Assembly: GCF_965363235.1 (NCBI RefSeq)
Contig: NC_134839.1
Location: forward strand, 75,789,410-75,853,409
DNA from: Mytilus galloprovincialis
Taxonomy: Eukaryota > Mollusca > Bivalvia > Mytilida > Mytilidae
DNA length: 64,000 nt
Direction: 5' to 3'
Positions 45,131 through 56,344 of the stretch are shown piece after piece (position 1 is the stretch's first letter; every line of letters begins with the position of its first letter). Made by a program: the position numbers and the translations under genes. A model generated the notes under the pieces. The model saw only the letters and a program-made list of their open reading frames with translations, was not told the DNA's origin and did not search any database.

Positions 45131-46689
45131 ACATGGTAAATTTGAAAACCGAAGTTAATATTCCAGATCAAGATTTTTTAAAACATGTAGTTATAAATGA
45201 TAAATGGATTCTATTTTCGAGGGAATTAATCCCAGGCGAGAACCAGCGTTCCATGGAACTCTTTAAGAATTTTCATAATACACCTGAACATCTATGCAAA
45301 TTAATTACTTCATGTCATTTACGAAATTTGCACAAACAAGGGGTTTTGATCGAGTGCGGCTCCTTTTATATATTTTTTAAAGTAACTGCTTTGGACATTT
45401 TCTCTTAAACCACTGACCATTAGATTCCAAATCAACACAATGAATAAATTAAACACAAGAGATAAACAAATTAGACTCCAAAGTATGTTGCTATTGATGA
45501 GTTTTTAATGACGGAAATGGTATCTCATTCTCAATAACTCGTTAGGTTCAGGGGCCTCGGCCTCTCGAACCCACAACCAGTTGATGATTTAACCTGGACC
45601 CGATTGAGGCTCTCAAACCTCTCGCCGAGGTTTGGGCGTACACTTGAAAATAGCCTAGCTACGCCACTGTCTGCGTCTTCTTCCGTTTGAATACCAGGCG
45701 AGAATACCGAATAATGTGTATTGACTTCATGTGTATTTTAAAATCTTTAAGGTATTAAGTAATTATAAAAAGTATTAAACTGGTCATTGACTTTATCAAA
45801 AAGGTATCACACTAACATGAATGGACAGTTACAAAACATGATGAAAATGTTATTGAGGTTAATAGCATGTGTTGTAATAATAGAAACATATTTTCATTTT
45901 CAAATATTGTACAAGTTAAAACCATTTTTAAGCAATATTTTGTACATTTTATAACATGTATGAGGTACTTTTGTACATGTTATAACTTGTATTTTTGCAT
46001 TGTACAAATTAAAAAATGTACAAAATTTTTGTACATGTTATAACCTGTACAAAATCGCAACTTGTACACGACACATATAAACTTTCCATTCTATGCTTTA
46101 ATTTGTTGTGAAACTTCATAGATAAAGTGGCACAGTTTTAGTCGCAAAGGGAGTTCCTATTGGAAATTGCATTGTCTATATTTACAGAACCTATATTAGG
46201 TGAAGAAAGAGAACATGCAGAATTTCACCAAATCTGGTTTATCTCAGAGATTTAAATAAAATTAACTCAAATATGAAATTTTATAAATAATTCTTAAAGA
46301 TTGAGAAAATCATGGGCCTTAACTATGAAGAATCAGCATAAATTTAATGTTTATGGTATGTATAGTTTACTTAAAGCCCTGAATGCAACATAAATGCATA
46401 ATATATGTATATTTGTAATTTGAATTGACTTGAAGTGGTTATTTTTACTCTCCGCGGTCATTGAAACTCGTAGATCCTTCCTGGATATTATTGGTGGGGT
46501 GTTTTTGTCCTGTCAATAACCCAAAAGTAAGCTTAACACCTGAAACTTTTTTTGTGACCGCGGCATAAACATTTACAAGCTAGAAATACAAAATTACCTC
46601 AATAAATCTTATAATAGTGTAATCTATCACAAAAATGTATACTAGTATATGTATTGACAATTCTGCATACCATGGTGTTATATATTAAC

Positions 46690-47265
46690 AATATGCTGGA
46701 GTTTCTCTTGACAACATATTTGTTGAACATGGAGGTAGACTTTTTCAACAAATTGTTGCATTCCTGTGAGAACGAACTGCGCGCCTCTCTTTTCCGACTT
46801 CTTCTGATTTTCATTTGAATCGGAGTTCCTTCCGACACTTGTCAAAAACAAGAAGATCAAAGATTGAAAGAAGCCAGCTTATTTAATTTCACATTCAGAT
46901 GTATTGATGAGGTTCTTTCCATAAACAATCCGAACTTTTCTGATTGGGTTTCATTAATACACACCCGAGAACTAGAAATTAAAGAAATAACAGACACGGC
47001 TTCATCCGCCTCATTTTTAGACTTATACCTCGAATTATACGTACACAGTCATCTAAGTTCCAGAATCTATGACAAACGGGACTATTTAAATGTTGAAATT
47101 ATCAATTTCTCCCACCTCAGTAGCCATATACCAATTTCACCTGCATATGGAATATACATTTTCCAACTTATTTGGTATTCAAGAGCTTGTAACACCTACT
47201 CAGACTTTGTAAAACGTCGCCAGTGTCTGAGCAAAAATTTGATGAACCAGTGGTTTGTCAAATAA
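46690..47265 (+). pseudogene. Reverse transcriptase relic
   Basis: Blocks read in three frames: HGGRLFQQIV at about 46728-46757, then a frame with TNCAPL-type coding at about 46772 (here diverged), then a 133-codon frame from 46864. The last contains FNFTFRCIDEVLSINNPNF, the palm motif where Y-x-D-D has become C-I-D-E, so the catalytic site is lost. ELEIKEITDTASSASFLDLY and YDKRDYLNVEIINF follow, then PAYGIYIFQLIWYSRACNTY and a stop at 47263. This RT type is widespread in bivalve and cnidarian genomes. I cannot settle whether it is non-LTR or Penelope-like. An oligo(A) tract and 3' region follow. Confidence 0.75.
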
Positions 47266-48100
47266 CGTCTCGTCCTTTTTTTCTAAAAAAAAAAAAAAAA
47301 AGTCTATCGGAAGGTACCAAGTCCTTTTTGATAATATTCCGTATCAACTTCACAAATACTAATACACGATGGTCTAGAAGTATAGATGCTGGGTACTGAC
47401 GTTTTTTATCATCTTAATAACGTGTTATAGTATTCTTTTATTTGTCTCTATGAATATCACTTTTACTGTTAAGTCTGGTTTTATTTTATTTTTTGTATAT
47501 CAATTTAACGTGACTCTGTACTTAAACATCCCGTCAATGTGTTATTGTTCTATGGTAATTTTTGCATAGTTGTCTTTTATTTTTTGCTAATGTGCTTTGT
47601 CTATATGCCATCTTGTGTTTCTTTAATACACATGACTTGGCTCTGTACTTATACATCCCGTCATTGTATTAATGTGCTATTGTAAATTTTTATATTCTTG
47701 ACTTTCATTTTTGTTTATGTGCTTTGCCTATATACTTTATGTGCATATTTGTTTGTTTGTTTTTATGGTGATTAATATTATAATACACTGTTGACTGCTG
47801 TACCCCTGTTTGTTGACATTTTTACCTATTATGTCTGTTTGTTTTGTTCACACATCGTTGTCAATATAATGGTATTTTATGCGACTGTCATACAAGTGAG
47901 AGGTTAAGCTAGCTTTAAAACCAGGTTTAATCAACCATTTTCTACATGAGAAAATGCCTGTAACAAGTCAGTTATATGACAGTTGTTATCAATTCGTTTG
48001 ATATGTTTGAGCTTTTAAGTTTGCCATTTGATTAGGGACTTTCCGTTTTGAATTTTCCTAGGAGTTCAGTATTTTTGAGTTTTTACTTTTTTCTATTGCG
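47266..48100 (+). repeat. 3' region of the reverse-transcriptase element
   Basis: Non-coding. Contains an A-run at about 47286 and a direct repeat of about 140 bases ('ttggctctgtacttatacat' at about 47637 and a relative at about 47513). It ends with the conserved 'gtcagttatatgacagttgt' and 'ccatttgattagggactttc'. A relative of the last part is at about 385-480. Confidence 0.55.
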
Positions 48101-48229
48101 TGTTCTCATGGTGTACTGTTGGTTTAAGCAGTGTTTTTTTTCAAAAGTGCACAACATACGATTATCCAATAGAATACAGTATTCGAAAACAAGAAGAAGA
48201 ACGTATATAAATCTGTATCTCACACCTGT

Positions 48230-48565
48230 CCAATCTTAGGGAAGGGTTGGTTTCCGCAAACATGTTTCACTACGACGTATTCTATATGCGCTGTACCAAA
48301 TCAGGAGCCTGTAAATCATTGGTTGTCTGGAGTTGCTTTTTATGATATTTGCTTTTCGTTTATTTTTGCTTTTCACATAAATCAGACCCTTTGAATAGTC
48401 TTACATTTGTCATATCAGAGCTTTAAAGCTAGCCATGTGTTGTTCATTGTTGAAGGCCGCCGGTGGTCTATAGTTGCTACAAGTAAGTAAACCCTCGGCA
48501 TTTGTTCGTTCGTGGAAAGTTGCCTCATTGGAATGGCAATCATACCACATATCTTATATTTTTAT
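48230..48565 (+). repeat. Family A repeat copy
   Basis: 'cctgtccaatcttagggaag', 'aatcaggagcctgtaaatca', 'tgttgaaggccgc' and the 3' end 'cataccacatatcttatatt'. Moderately diverged. Confidence 0.7.
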
Positions 48566-48599
48566 TATCACACAGAAAAAAAAAACTGAAATCGTCATG

Positions 48600-49671
48600 C
48601 TTCTGTTTTTTTAGCATCTGTTCCTAGATATCACAATCAAAATGTAACTTTATCAATTATCGCCATAGATTTTCCGTAATTAACAACATTGCAATTTTTG
48701 TTATTCGGTATCCCAGGAAACTATGCAATATAACATTATGCGGTTCAATATTTAGTCCAGCATATTTTATTTCAAAATGTGTTCTAAACGAATTTTTAAG
48801 GGTGAAATTAAGAAAATACGAAAGATGACAATTTACTTAAAATGGGGCACGCATTTATATAAGAGTTCATTTACAATATTTGTGTTTTACTTCATTCTAT
48901 TTCTGTTACAATTTTTGTGTGTTTAATTTATCATAGTTTTGTCACAATTTTTTGGGGTTTAGTTAATTCTATTTCCGTCATAAATTTTCTGAGTTTAGCT
49001 TATCCATTTAATCAAGAGAAAAATTATCACCCAAATCCAATACACAATTAAAATTAGATTCACTCAGCAATGAAGTCATCATTGTGTCAAAACCTACCAT
49101 TTTACACTTAATTATCACCAGAACCTAAACTGCTAAATTTCTCTGCTTAACTCCATCCTTAATATGTTCAAAAGCAGATGTTCTATTCGAATGGTTGCGT
49201 CTAGGCTGATTCAAACAAGGTATGATATTTAACAATAATGGTACATTTGTTCTTTTGGTATGCTGTCAATTTAAGATGAACTTCTTAATTAAATATGATC
49301 TCAACTTAATCCTATAATTGTAAAATACTTTTTGAGATAACATATATCTATTTTGTAATGTTAAAAGACAATGAACTGTTGAAAAGGTGATAAATAATGT
49401 TTATATTTTTTCTAGGTATCATAGTCTTGAAGGGGTAATAGTATATTCATTCAGTCGGTACCATTTTAAGTATCTAAATGTGTGATTGATTTGCAATTAA
49501 GATATTGATGTGGTAAAAAAATAGAAATATCATTTAATCATGCATACATTCTCAGCACAAACTAATAGTCGCCATTCTTCGTCTGGTTTTCCGTTCTTTA
49601 CATCTTGCCTACAGTCTTATCTCATAGATACATCATCTAGGTTGTTTATCATTGTGTTTCTTTTGTTTTAG
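48600..49671 (+). other. Upstream region of the receptor gene, with candidate 5' UTR splice sites
   Basis: No coding sequence. A polypyrimidine acceptor TTTCTTTTGTTTTAG ends at 49671, one base before the ATG. A plausible donor CAAG|GTATGA at 49219/49220 could close a non-coding first exon lying around 49.15-49.22 kb. The promoter itself is not identifiable. Confidence 0.45.
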
Positions 49672-50910
49672 ATGACAGTTGCTGTCGAGAAAATTATAGC
49701 ATATATGTTTGGTACTACAATAATTCTATTTAACCTACTGTTCTCAGCCATTGGTATAAAGACATTCTCCAAGAAGATCCACAGCCTTTTGGTTTTGTTA
49801 TTAGGCGTAAGTGAAGGGATTCATGGTATTGCCGTTATATGTATTACCTACAACTCCATTAACGAGGACATTCCAAAAACAGAAACCCTCCATATCAACT
49901 ATCCTGTTTGTACTCTACAATTAATAGCTTATTTTGTTTCCATTGGATTTTCATTAACATTATTACTTCTTATTTCAATAGAGAGGTATGTGACGGTGAA
50001 GAATTTTAATTTCGTATCTACAAGGCTAAGTCTAAAGAAAAAGTATGTAGCCATTGTCATCTTGATGGGACTGGTATGGACATACATCTGTGTTTTTGTC
50101 ACGACAGCACCGGTTAAGAAAATCAAAGAGTGTAGCGTCGGTACTATCTACCACAATGATAATATTGACTTAAACGGATGGGCTATCATTGGCTTGTATG
50201 TATCGTTGATAATAGCAAATCTAATTCTTTATGGAAAAACGACAAGTAATTTGTGGAAAATTTTCTACAAGGCTTCAGTTCTGACCAAAAAAAAGGCCAA
50301 GAAATCCGTCCCTGACTCATCAGTTCCTGAACCTAGACAGGACCAGGCATTGTCGGATACCGATATACCGTCGACATCTAAGGATCCTATACACAACCCC
50401 TCATTTGCAGCTACTAGAAAAACTTCCCTTTGGAATGTTGCCAAAAATAAGGTAATGCAAAGTAGATCGTCATTTCGGTCAACAGGTATACAGGGAAAAC
50501 CTTACACCTCTCGGAAGACTATTCAGTTCGAGGACGGACACTCAATTAACTTGGATAATGTTATGGTGTCAGACAAAAGAAGGAGACAGCGGAAAGTATC
50601 TACAGTCATACTTAATCCATGGGAAAGAAGGGCGATGTTCACTAACTTCTATTTGATAGTCGCGCAGATTGTCTTCTTTCTTCCATTCATCTCTCTTCTA
50701 GTAGCTGAACTGTTTGACGCAGACGTTCCGCTAGATGCATGGTCATTTGGCACACTCTGGCTCATGGTACATTTTTTGATAAACCCATTCATATTTGCCT
50801 GGAGGATCAAAGAAGTTCATTCTGAGATGAGGAAGTTTTTCAGATGCAGTACCCAGGTAGAACCAAGTATTGCAGGATTTTCTCTTCAAAAGCGGAAGTC
50901 GCTGAAATAA
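49672..50910 (+). CDS. Rhodopsin-like (class A) G protein-coupled receptor, 412 aa
   Basis: Seven hydrophobic helices: about 8-29 (with N21 in the conserved TM1 Asn position), 37-60, 80-106, 124-145, 168-189, 321-345 and 355-377. C80 at the top of TM3 and C154 in loop 2 can form the usual disulphide. E104-R105-Y106 is the DRY box. TM6 has FFLPF (335-339) in place of CWxP. TM7 ends N371-P-F-I-F, the NPxxY variant. Loop 3 is long (about 190-320), basic and Ser/Thr-rich, as expected for G protein and arrestin contact. TM2 has Glu48 near the usual Asp. It should sit in the plasma membrane; the ligand is unknown and I do not recognise an ortholog. The whole coding sequence lies in one exon beginning exactly at a splice acceptor. 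Confidence 0.85.
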   Translation: MTVAVEKIIAYMFGTTIILFNLLFSAIGIKTFSKKIHSLLVLLLGVSEGIHGIAVICITYNSINEDIPKTETLHINYPVCTLQLIAYFVSIGFSLTLLLLISIERYVTVKNFNFVSTRLSLKKKYVAIVILMGLVWTYICVFVTTAPVKKIKECSVGTIYHNDNIDLNGWAIIGLYVSLIIANLILYGKTTSNLWKIFYKASVLTKKKAKKSVPDSSVPEPRQDQALSDTDIPSTSKDPIHNPSFAATRKTSLWNVAKNKVMQSRSSFRSTGIQGKPYTSRKTIQFEDGHSINLDNVMVSDKRRRQRKVSTVILNPWERRAMFTNFYLIVAQIVFFLPFISLLVAELFDADVPLDAWSFGTLWLMVHFLINPFIFAWRIKEVHSEMRKFFRCSTQVEPSIAGFSLQKRKSLK

Positions 50911-51020
50911 GTCTGAAAAGTGATAACCTTGAAATATATTTATCTTCATGAATGTCAAGTGAAAACATTTTATTAATTTTTGGACAATACTTGGTTGATA
51001 AAGAAACGATCAGGACATTA

Positions 51021-51026
51021 AATAAA
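51021..51026 (+). terminator. Candidate poly(A) signal (AATAAA) of the receptor gene
   Basis: AATAAA 111 bases after the stop, preceded by AT-rich 3' UTR. Confidence 0.55.
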
Positions 51027-51059
51027 ACATAATGATGTAGATTTGTTTTGATTGTCATC

Positions 51060-51980
51060 AAGGAAACTTTATCATATATACTTTTTAAATAAGAAACTGC
51101 GTGCTTATGTTCTAGCTGCCGATTATGTTATAACTTCTGTGGTTATTTTTACCCTTCCTTTCTTTCATTTTCAGCATCAATGTACAATTTGTAAATAGAG
51201 ATATGAATGAAAGAGCGTGTTAATTCCAGACAACTGAATTAAAAGTGAAATTTGTCTATTATCTGTCCCATAAATTTAATTGACTTTGTTGTGTAAATCA
51301 CCCGAGTTGGCTTCACGTGTTTGAAGTTGGTGAAGACAGTCTGCTTTGTTGTATGGGTTCTAATGGTGTGTTAAAATATGTTCTTTTCTAATCGTGTCAA
51401 GTTGGGACAGTCTATACTATAGAAAGTCCCTGGTCAAGTTAAGGAGAATAATAGATGAAACCCACAGAATGTTTTTTTTGTAAAAGATGGTATTATTCAT
51501 GGACACAATGTTTGTAACTGCACCAATTAAAGAAGGATAACATAAAGAAAACTTTAAGCTGAAGAAAAACTTCTGAAGCTAAACACATTTTTTTGTAATT
51601 TCGGAAAACTTTTAAATTATATATTTTGGTTCCCAAATATGGAACAGTTTACCAAATTAAATAAAAATGACTTATACACTTGTAATCGACGGTGATCTCA
51701 CATCTAGCAGATTAAAACTTTAATATTTATGAATTTGTGCTTTTTGATACATAATGAACATATTAATATCATTTCTTATTTTTTTGGCGAAGTTTCCTTT
51801 AAAGCACAATGTTAACATTTTTTCATGAAAAATTGTATACTGTGTATATATTATTAATACATGTATAATATTGTATGTACTATATGTATATGTTATTATG
51901 CTTTTGGGATTTCTCGGGAAGATTACTTTTTTAACTGATGGATTTTCCCCTTGAAATATATATTATTTAGTAGTCTATCT
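51060..51980. other. Gene-free AT-rich stretch downstream of the receptor
   Basis: Nothing recognisable; could be alternative 3' UTR. Confidence 0.4.
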
Positions 51981-51989
51981 AAAAATAAT

Positions 51990-52320
51990 ATGTGGTATGC
52001 TTGAAAATGAGAGAACGATCCACTAGGAGACAAATGTCCAGCATGACGTAGATGTGTTAAAGTAACTACCAGTATAGGTCAACATACGTCCATCGACAAT
52101 GAGCAAAACATAATCGGTATAGCGAGTTGTTAACAGCCCCGACATGACAATGTGAAATAATTAAAAAACAACAAAAAAAAAACAACAAAAAAAAAAAACA
52201 ACAACAACGATTTATGTATAAAATAATAAACGAAAAACAAAATTGGTACTAGCCGCAACTACTGATTTACAGGCACAAACTTAAAGTGGAGGGGTAAATA
52301 TTTATTTGTAAGCACTCAAC
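51990..52320 (-). repeat. Diverged family A copy
   Basis: 'atgtggtatgcttgaaaatg', 'gacaatgagcaaaacataat', 'gacatgacaatgtgaaataa' followed by an expanded A-rich tract, then 'ctgatttacaggcac'. Old copy. Confidence 0.6.
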
Positions 52321-52510
52321 CCTCCCATAGATGATCAGAATCTCAAAGAAAAAAAGGTCTGATGAGAAACCCTGAAATAATGTCTTATTATCACAAAGCA
52401 TCCCTGTCAGAAACCCATATTATATAATATATATATATATACCAGATTACCTTAGGGTCTAAACATATATGCTTTATTTAAAGTCGGTATATGCATTATC
52501 TAATATCTAA

Positions 52511-53256
52511 CCAGGTGCTCCGCGGGGCACAACTTTATACGACCGCAGAGGTCGAACCCTGAACAGTTGGGGAAAGTTTGGACACAACATTCAAACTCGA
52601 TACAGCTCGGAATTTGAATTGTGATCAAATTCTTGACATAATATGAGTTTCTGACACAAAACAAATGTCAAGATCTTACAAATCTATTATGCAATATTTT
52701 CAAAAATTTGGAATTTGAGAAATTTGGGGAAAAAAATAAAAACTACTACCACCCCTCTTCTTTTTTGCAATAAGTCCAAAACCTGACATTTCTTTATACA
52801 TCATTTACAAGTAGTGTAAGGGAGGTAAATCCGAACATACCCAACATTTTATGTTAACTGTTTTTGAATTACCTCCCTTACACTGATGTATATTACCTTA
52901 ATTGTCCATTGACCAGAAAAACCTAGTTGGTGATATAACTTGTGATATAATTTCAGAGATATTCATACACTTAAACACAAGTTATTGTTTTAAAACTACA
53001 AAAATGTTTAATTTGGGCCCCCTTTTTGGACCCTAATTCCTAAACCATTGGGACCATAACCCCCAAAATTAATCCCAACCTTCTTTCTTTAGTGGTATTG
53101 AACTTTCTGGTAGAAATTTATAGAGATCCATTCACTAAATACTAAGTTATTGTCCGGAACCTAAATATGTCTTCAGACGACGCAGACGATGACGACATGA
53201 TACCGGGCCCCATGATACCATTATATGACGCAAAAAAATGTTTGCGTTCATATAAA
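52511..53256 (+). repeat. Hairpin-ended repeat (CAGGTGCTCCGC family)
   Basis: Starts CAGGTGCTCCGCGGGGCACA at 52511. It has a GACGACGCAGACGATGACGA-type tract near 53175 and ends with the hairpin TATATGACGCAAA/TTTGCGTTCATATA (53222-53252) before AAAA. A small peptide rich in Asp read across the trinucleotide tract is not a gene. Confidence 0.7.
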
Positions 53257-53639
53257 AATATTGGAAGGAAGGACATACAGTTGCCCTCATCCTTGGAAGA
53301 AATTTCATGCTTAAATGCCAAAATGTTCACAAATAAATACCACCTTTTTTACTTTTGATAAAAAAAAAAAAGGGGTGCACCTTACCCAGAGAGAAACATT
53401 TTTATTCCTTACGAAAATTTCTCTATCAGTCATATATTTTCATTGATAATTAACAAATTTGTGTCAGAAATGCACATATAAATGGAATGTTTTAGCTTTG
53501 TAAGTTCCAAATGTTTGATTATTGATCAGTTTGGCAATCTAAATTTTGTTAAAATGGACAATTTTTAACTAATATTATTTTTTAAACCAAAAAAACTTAT
53601 GACTTTCTTTTTTTTTTTTTTATGAATATATAGAATGTT

Positions 53640-54485
53640 CAACTTGTCTTTCAATTTTGGACCCTTTGGACCTTAATGTAGACCAATTTGAAAACGGGAC
53701 CAAAACTTAAGAATCTACATACACAGTTAGATTCGGTATATCAAAAAACCCCAATTATTCAATTTTTGATGAAATCAAACAAAGTTCAATTTTGGACCCT
53801 TTGGGCCCCTTATTCCTAAACTATTGGGACCAAAACTCTCAAAATCAAACTCAACCTTCCTTTTATGGTCATAAACCTTGTGTTTAAATTTCATAGATTT
53901 CTATTTACTTATAATAAAGTTATGGTGCAAAAAACCAAGAATAATGCTTATTTGAGCCCCTTTTTGGCCCCTAATTCCTAAACTGTTGGGACCTCAACTC
54001 CCAAAATCAATCCAAACCTTCCTTTTGTGGTCATAAACCTTGTTTTTACATTTCATTGATTTCTATTTACTTATACTAAAGTTATTGTGCGAAAACCAAG
54101 AATAATGCTTATTTGGGCCCTTTTTTGGCCCCTAATTCCTAAACTGTTGGAACCAAACATCCCAAAATCAATCCCAACCTTCCTTTTGTGGTCATAAACC
54201 TTGTGTTAAAATTTCATAGATTTCTATTTACTTGAACTAAAGTTATAGTGCGAAAACCAAGAAAATGCTTATTTGGGCCCTTTTTGGCCCCTAATTCCTA
54301 AAACTCCCAAAATCAATCCCAACCTTCCTTTTGTGGTCATAAACCTTGTGTTAAAATTTCATAGATTTCTATTCACTTTTACTAAAGTTAGAGTGCGAAA
54401 ACTAAAAGTATTCGGACGAAGACGACGCAGACGACGACGCCAACATCATACCAATATACGACCATTTTTGCAGTCGTATAAAAAC
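53640..54485 (+). repeat. Hairpin-ended repeat with 160-bp internal tandem units
   Basis: 'ttattcctaaactattgg' and its relatives recur at about 53811, 53971, 54131 and 54290, giving a 160-bp period. A (GAC)n tract at about 54415-54440 and the hairpin TATACGAC/GTCGTATA (54455-54480) end the element. The CAGGTGCTCC end is missing or lies in a separate fragment. Confidence 0.75.
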
Positions 54486-54954
54486 GTGATGAAAATTGAT
54501 TATTTACGTGAATTTCTTAAGACAAAGGACCATAACTCTGCACAAATAATCAGACCAGAACAAAAATGGAAAATGATATTTACAGGAACATATATATTAG
54601 ATAATTGTTCCACAATCTGTAACTTGTCTGGATAAAACTTTACACCAATTTTTAAATCAATATCTTCAAGAATGACAAAAAAAAGTGCAGAAAACTTATT
54701 ACTTTGATGAATTTTTTAAGTCAAAGGACCATAACTCTGCACAAAATCATCAGATCGGAACAATTTTGAACTTGACCTGTAACTTGTCATGATAAAACAA
54801 TGCACCAGATATCAAATCAATATATTCAAGCATGAAGAAAAAAAATGTGTGGAAAACTGATTTAACAGACTGACAGATGGACTGACAGACTGAGCTCAAC
54901 CTCAAGTCCCCTCAACTTCGTCGGTATGGGGACTAAAAACAGACCAAAACATAA

Positions 54955-55200
54955 CCAGGTGCTCCGCAGGGCGCAGCTTTATACGACCGCAGAGGTCGAA
55001 CCCTGAACAGTTGGGGCAAGTATGGACAAAACATTCAAGCGTGATACAGCTCTGAATTTGGATTGTGATCAAATTTTTGACATTACATGGTGTTTTTTTA
55101 CACAAAACAAATGTCAAGATTTTACAAATTTTACAATTAAAGATTTCTTCTTCAAACTTTTTAAATCTAAAATTAAATAGTTGACACAGCATAGGTTTCT
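54955..55200 (+). repeat. 5' fragment of the CAGGTGCTCCGC family
   Basis: CAGGTGCTCCGCAGGGCGCA followed by about 230 bases like 52.5 kb, then it breaks off before any tandem units or hairpin. Confidence 0.7.
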
Positions 55201-55719
55201 GACACAGAATGAATGTGGTCTAATGAACTTAAAAGTTTGTTTTTGCCTTTTAGCAATTCACTATGCTGTTGAATATTAATCCTCTCAAAAAAATGTTTGA
55301 AGAAATTTTCTTTTTATTTATGAAATCTGAAATGAGAAAAATTTACCTCCCCCCTTTTTTTCACATCCCCGTTTCCCTTTTTTCCAAAACTGATATCAAG
55401 TCAAATTTCTAATGGAGTTTGCAACAATAACTACTCTTTTAAATATATCATAAAATATTAAAATGTAAAATAAAGTGCTTGTTATCACTGAATGGTAAAG
55501 ATTGGTTGGTAGTAAAAGTGAATATACATTGTTTATTGTATAAAACAATAAAAATCAAAGTGCTGGATAGCACCTCTGGAAAGTTTGCAACTGTATATGT
55601 GTATTATTTCAAATAGGTCATGTAGTTTATAGACGTGTATTATTTCAAATATGTATTTAATCAAAGTTTTGATTTTTCAAACTAAACCATTGTCTCGCCA
55701 GCAATTTCCAAAATTCTCA

Positions 55720-55870
55720 TTTTATGCCCCATTTATGGGCATTATGTTTTCTGGTCTGTTCGTCCGTCCGTCCTCCCGTCCATTCGTCTGTCTGTCCCAT
55801 TCAGGTTAAAGTTTTTGGTCGAGGTAGTTCAAGTCCAATCAATTTGAAACTTAGTACACACTAGAACACA
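55720..55870 (+). repeat. Dispersed repeat with (GTCC)n tract
   Basis: 'atgccccatttatgggcatt', 'atgttttctggtctgttcgt', then CCGTCCGTCC and GTCTGTCTGTCC tracts. A dispersed family I recognise as common in bivalves; only this copy is in the window. Confidence 0.5.
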
Positions 55871-56344
55871 CCCGTGATATCTTGGGTCCGTGGCTCAATT
55901 AAAGTATATAACTATGCGAAAGCCTTATTTTAGTATTGGGATTGTCATCTGATAAAGTCATGTCGAATATAAGATGCAGTTTTCTCTGCTTTCAAAATCT
56001 TTCTGTTTGAATCCGTCGACCTGGAACTTATCAATTATTAGTAATATTAATTATTTGGAAAACAAAAGGTCCTGGAATGGAGTATTTTTTAATCAACAGC
56101 ATTGTCCTATACATGTATTTATTAATTTAGTTATAAATAATGTTGAACTCTTTGATTCGCTGTTTTATGTCATGCCCGCTAACAAATTGAAAACTGTACC
56201 TATACGCCTTATTTTAAGTCCAGATTTTTAGTATTCGAATAGTCATCTTAGAAAGTTTTACTGCTAAAAATACTACAATAGGGAACAATTTGACAATGAT
56301 TGAATTTAGTAGTGTCAACCTTGTGATTATGACCCGTGTATATA

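Larger units (their letters stand above)
42982..45669. mobile_element. 2.7-kb CAG..CTG transposon with 5-bp target duplication
   Basis: Left end CAGGCGCGTAGCTACG; right end TAGCTACGCCACTG, whose reverse complement is CAGTGGCGTAGCTA. TCTGC occurs at 42977-42981 and 45670-45674. It is inserted in the integrase relic, splitting an acidic coding segment. It contains a 188-bp duplication of its own left end, an inverted hairpin-ended repeat (43960-45130) and a MITE within that. The ends look hAT-like but three elements of this kind in the window all show 5-bp, not 8-bp, duplications. Confidence 0.75.
41915..46073 (-). mobile_element. Ginger-like DNA transposon relic
   Basis: Terminal inverted repeats of about 120 bases begin TGTCGTGTACAAGTTGC (41915) and close with the reverse complement at 46073. 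Each is built of GTACAAGTTATAAC-like sub-repeats. CATA flanks both sides (41911-41914, 46074-46077). TGT-starting TIRs, a 4-bp duplication and an integrase tail inside match Ginger elements (integrase-encoding cut-and-paste transposons). Subtracting the insertion at 42982-45669 leaves about 1.5 kb, so most of the integrase core has been deleted. Confidence 0.75.

Noticed and set aside
46599..46860. Minus-strand frames of 60 and 79 codons
   Set aside because: They are antisense shadows of the reverse-transcriptase relic, whose motifs are on the plus strand.
52359..52375. CTGATGAGAAA, resembling a hammerhead core
   Set aside because: No helix II between CTGATGA and GAAA, and no complementary helix I strands.
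53167..53355. Asp-rich small protein
   Set aside because: It reads the (GAC)n tract and terminal hairpin of a dispersed repeat present several times in the window.
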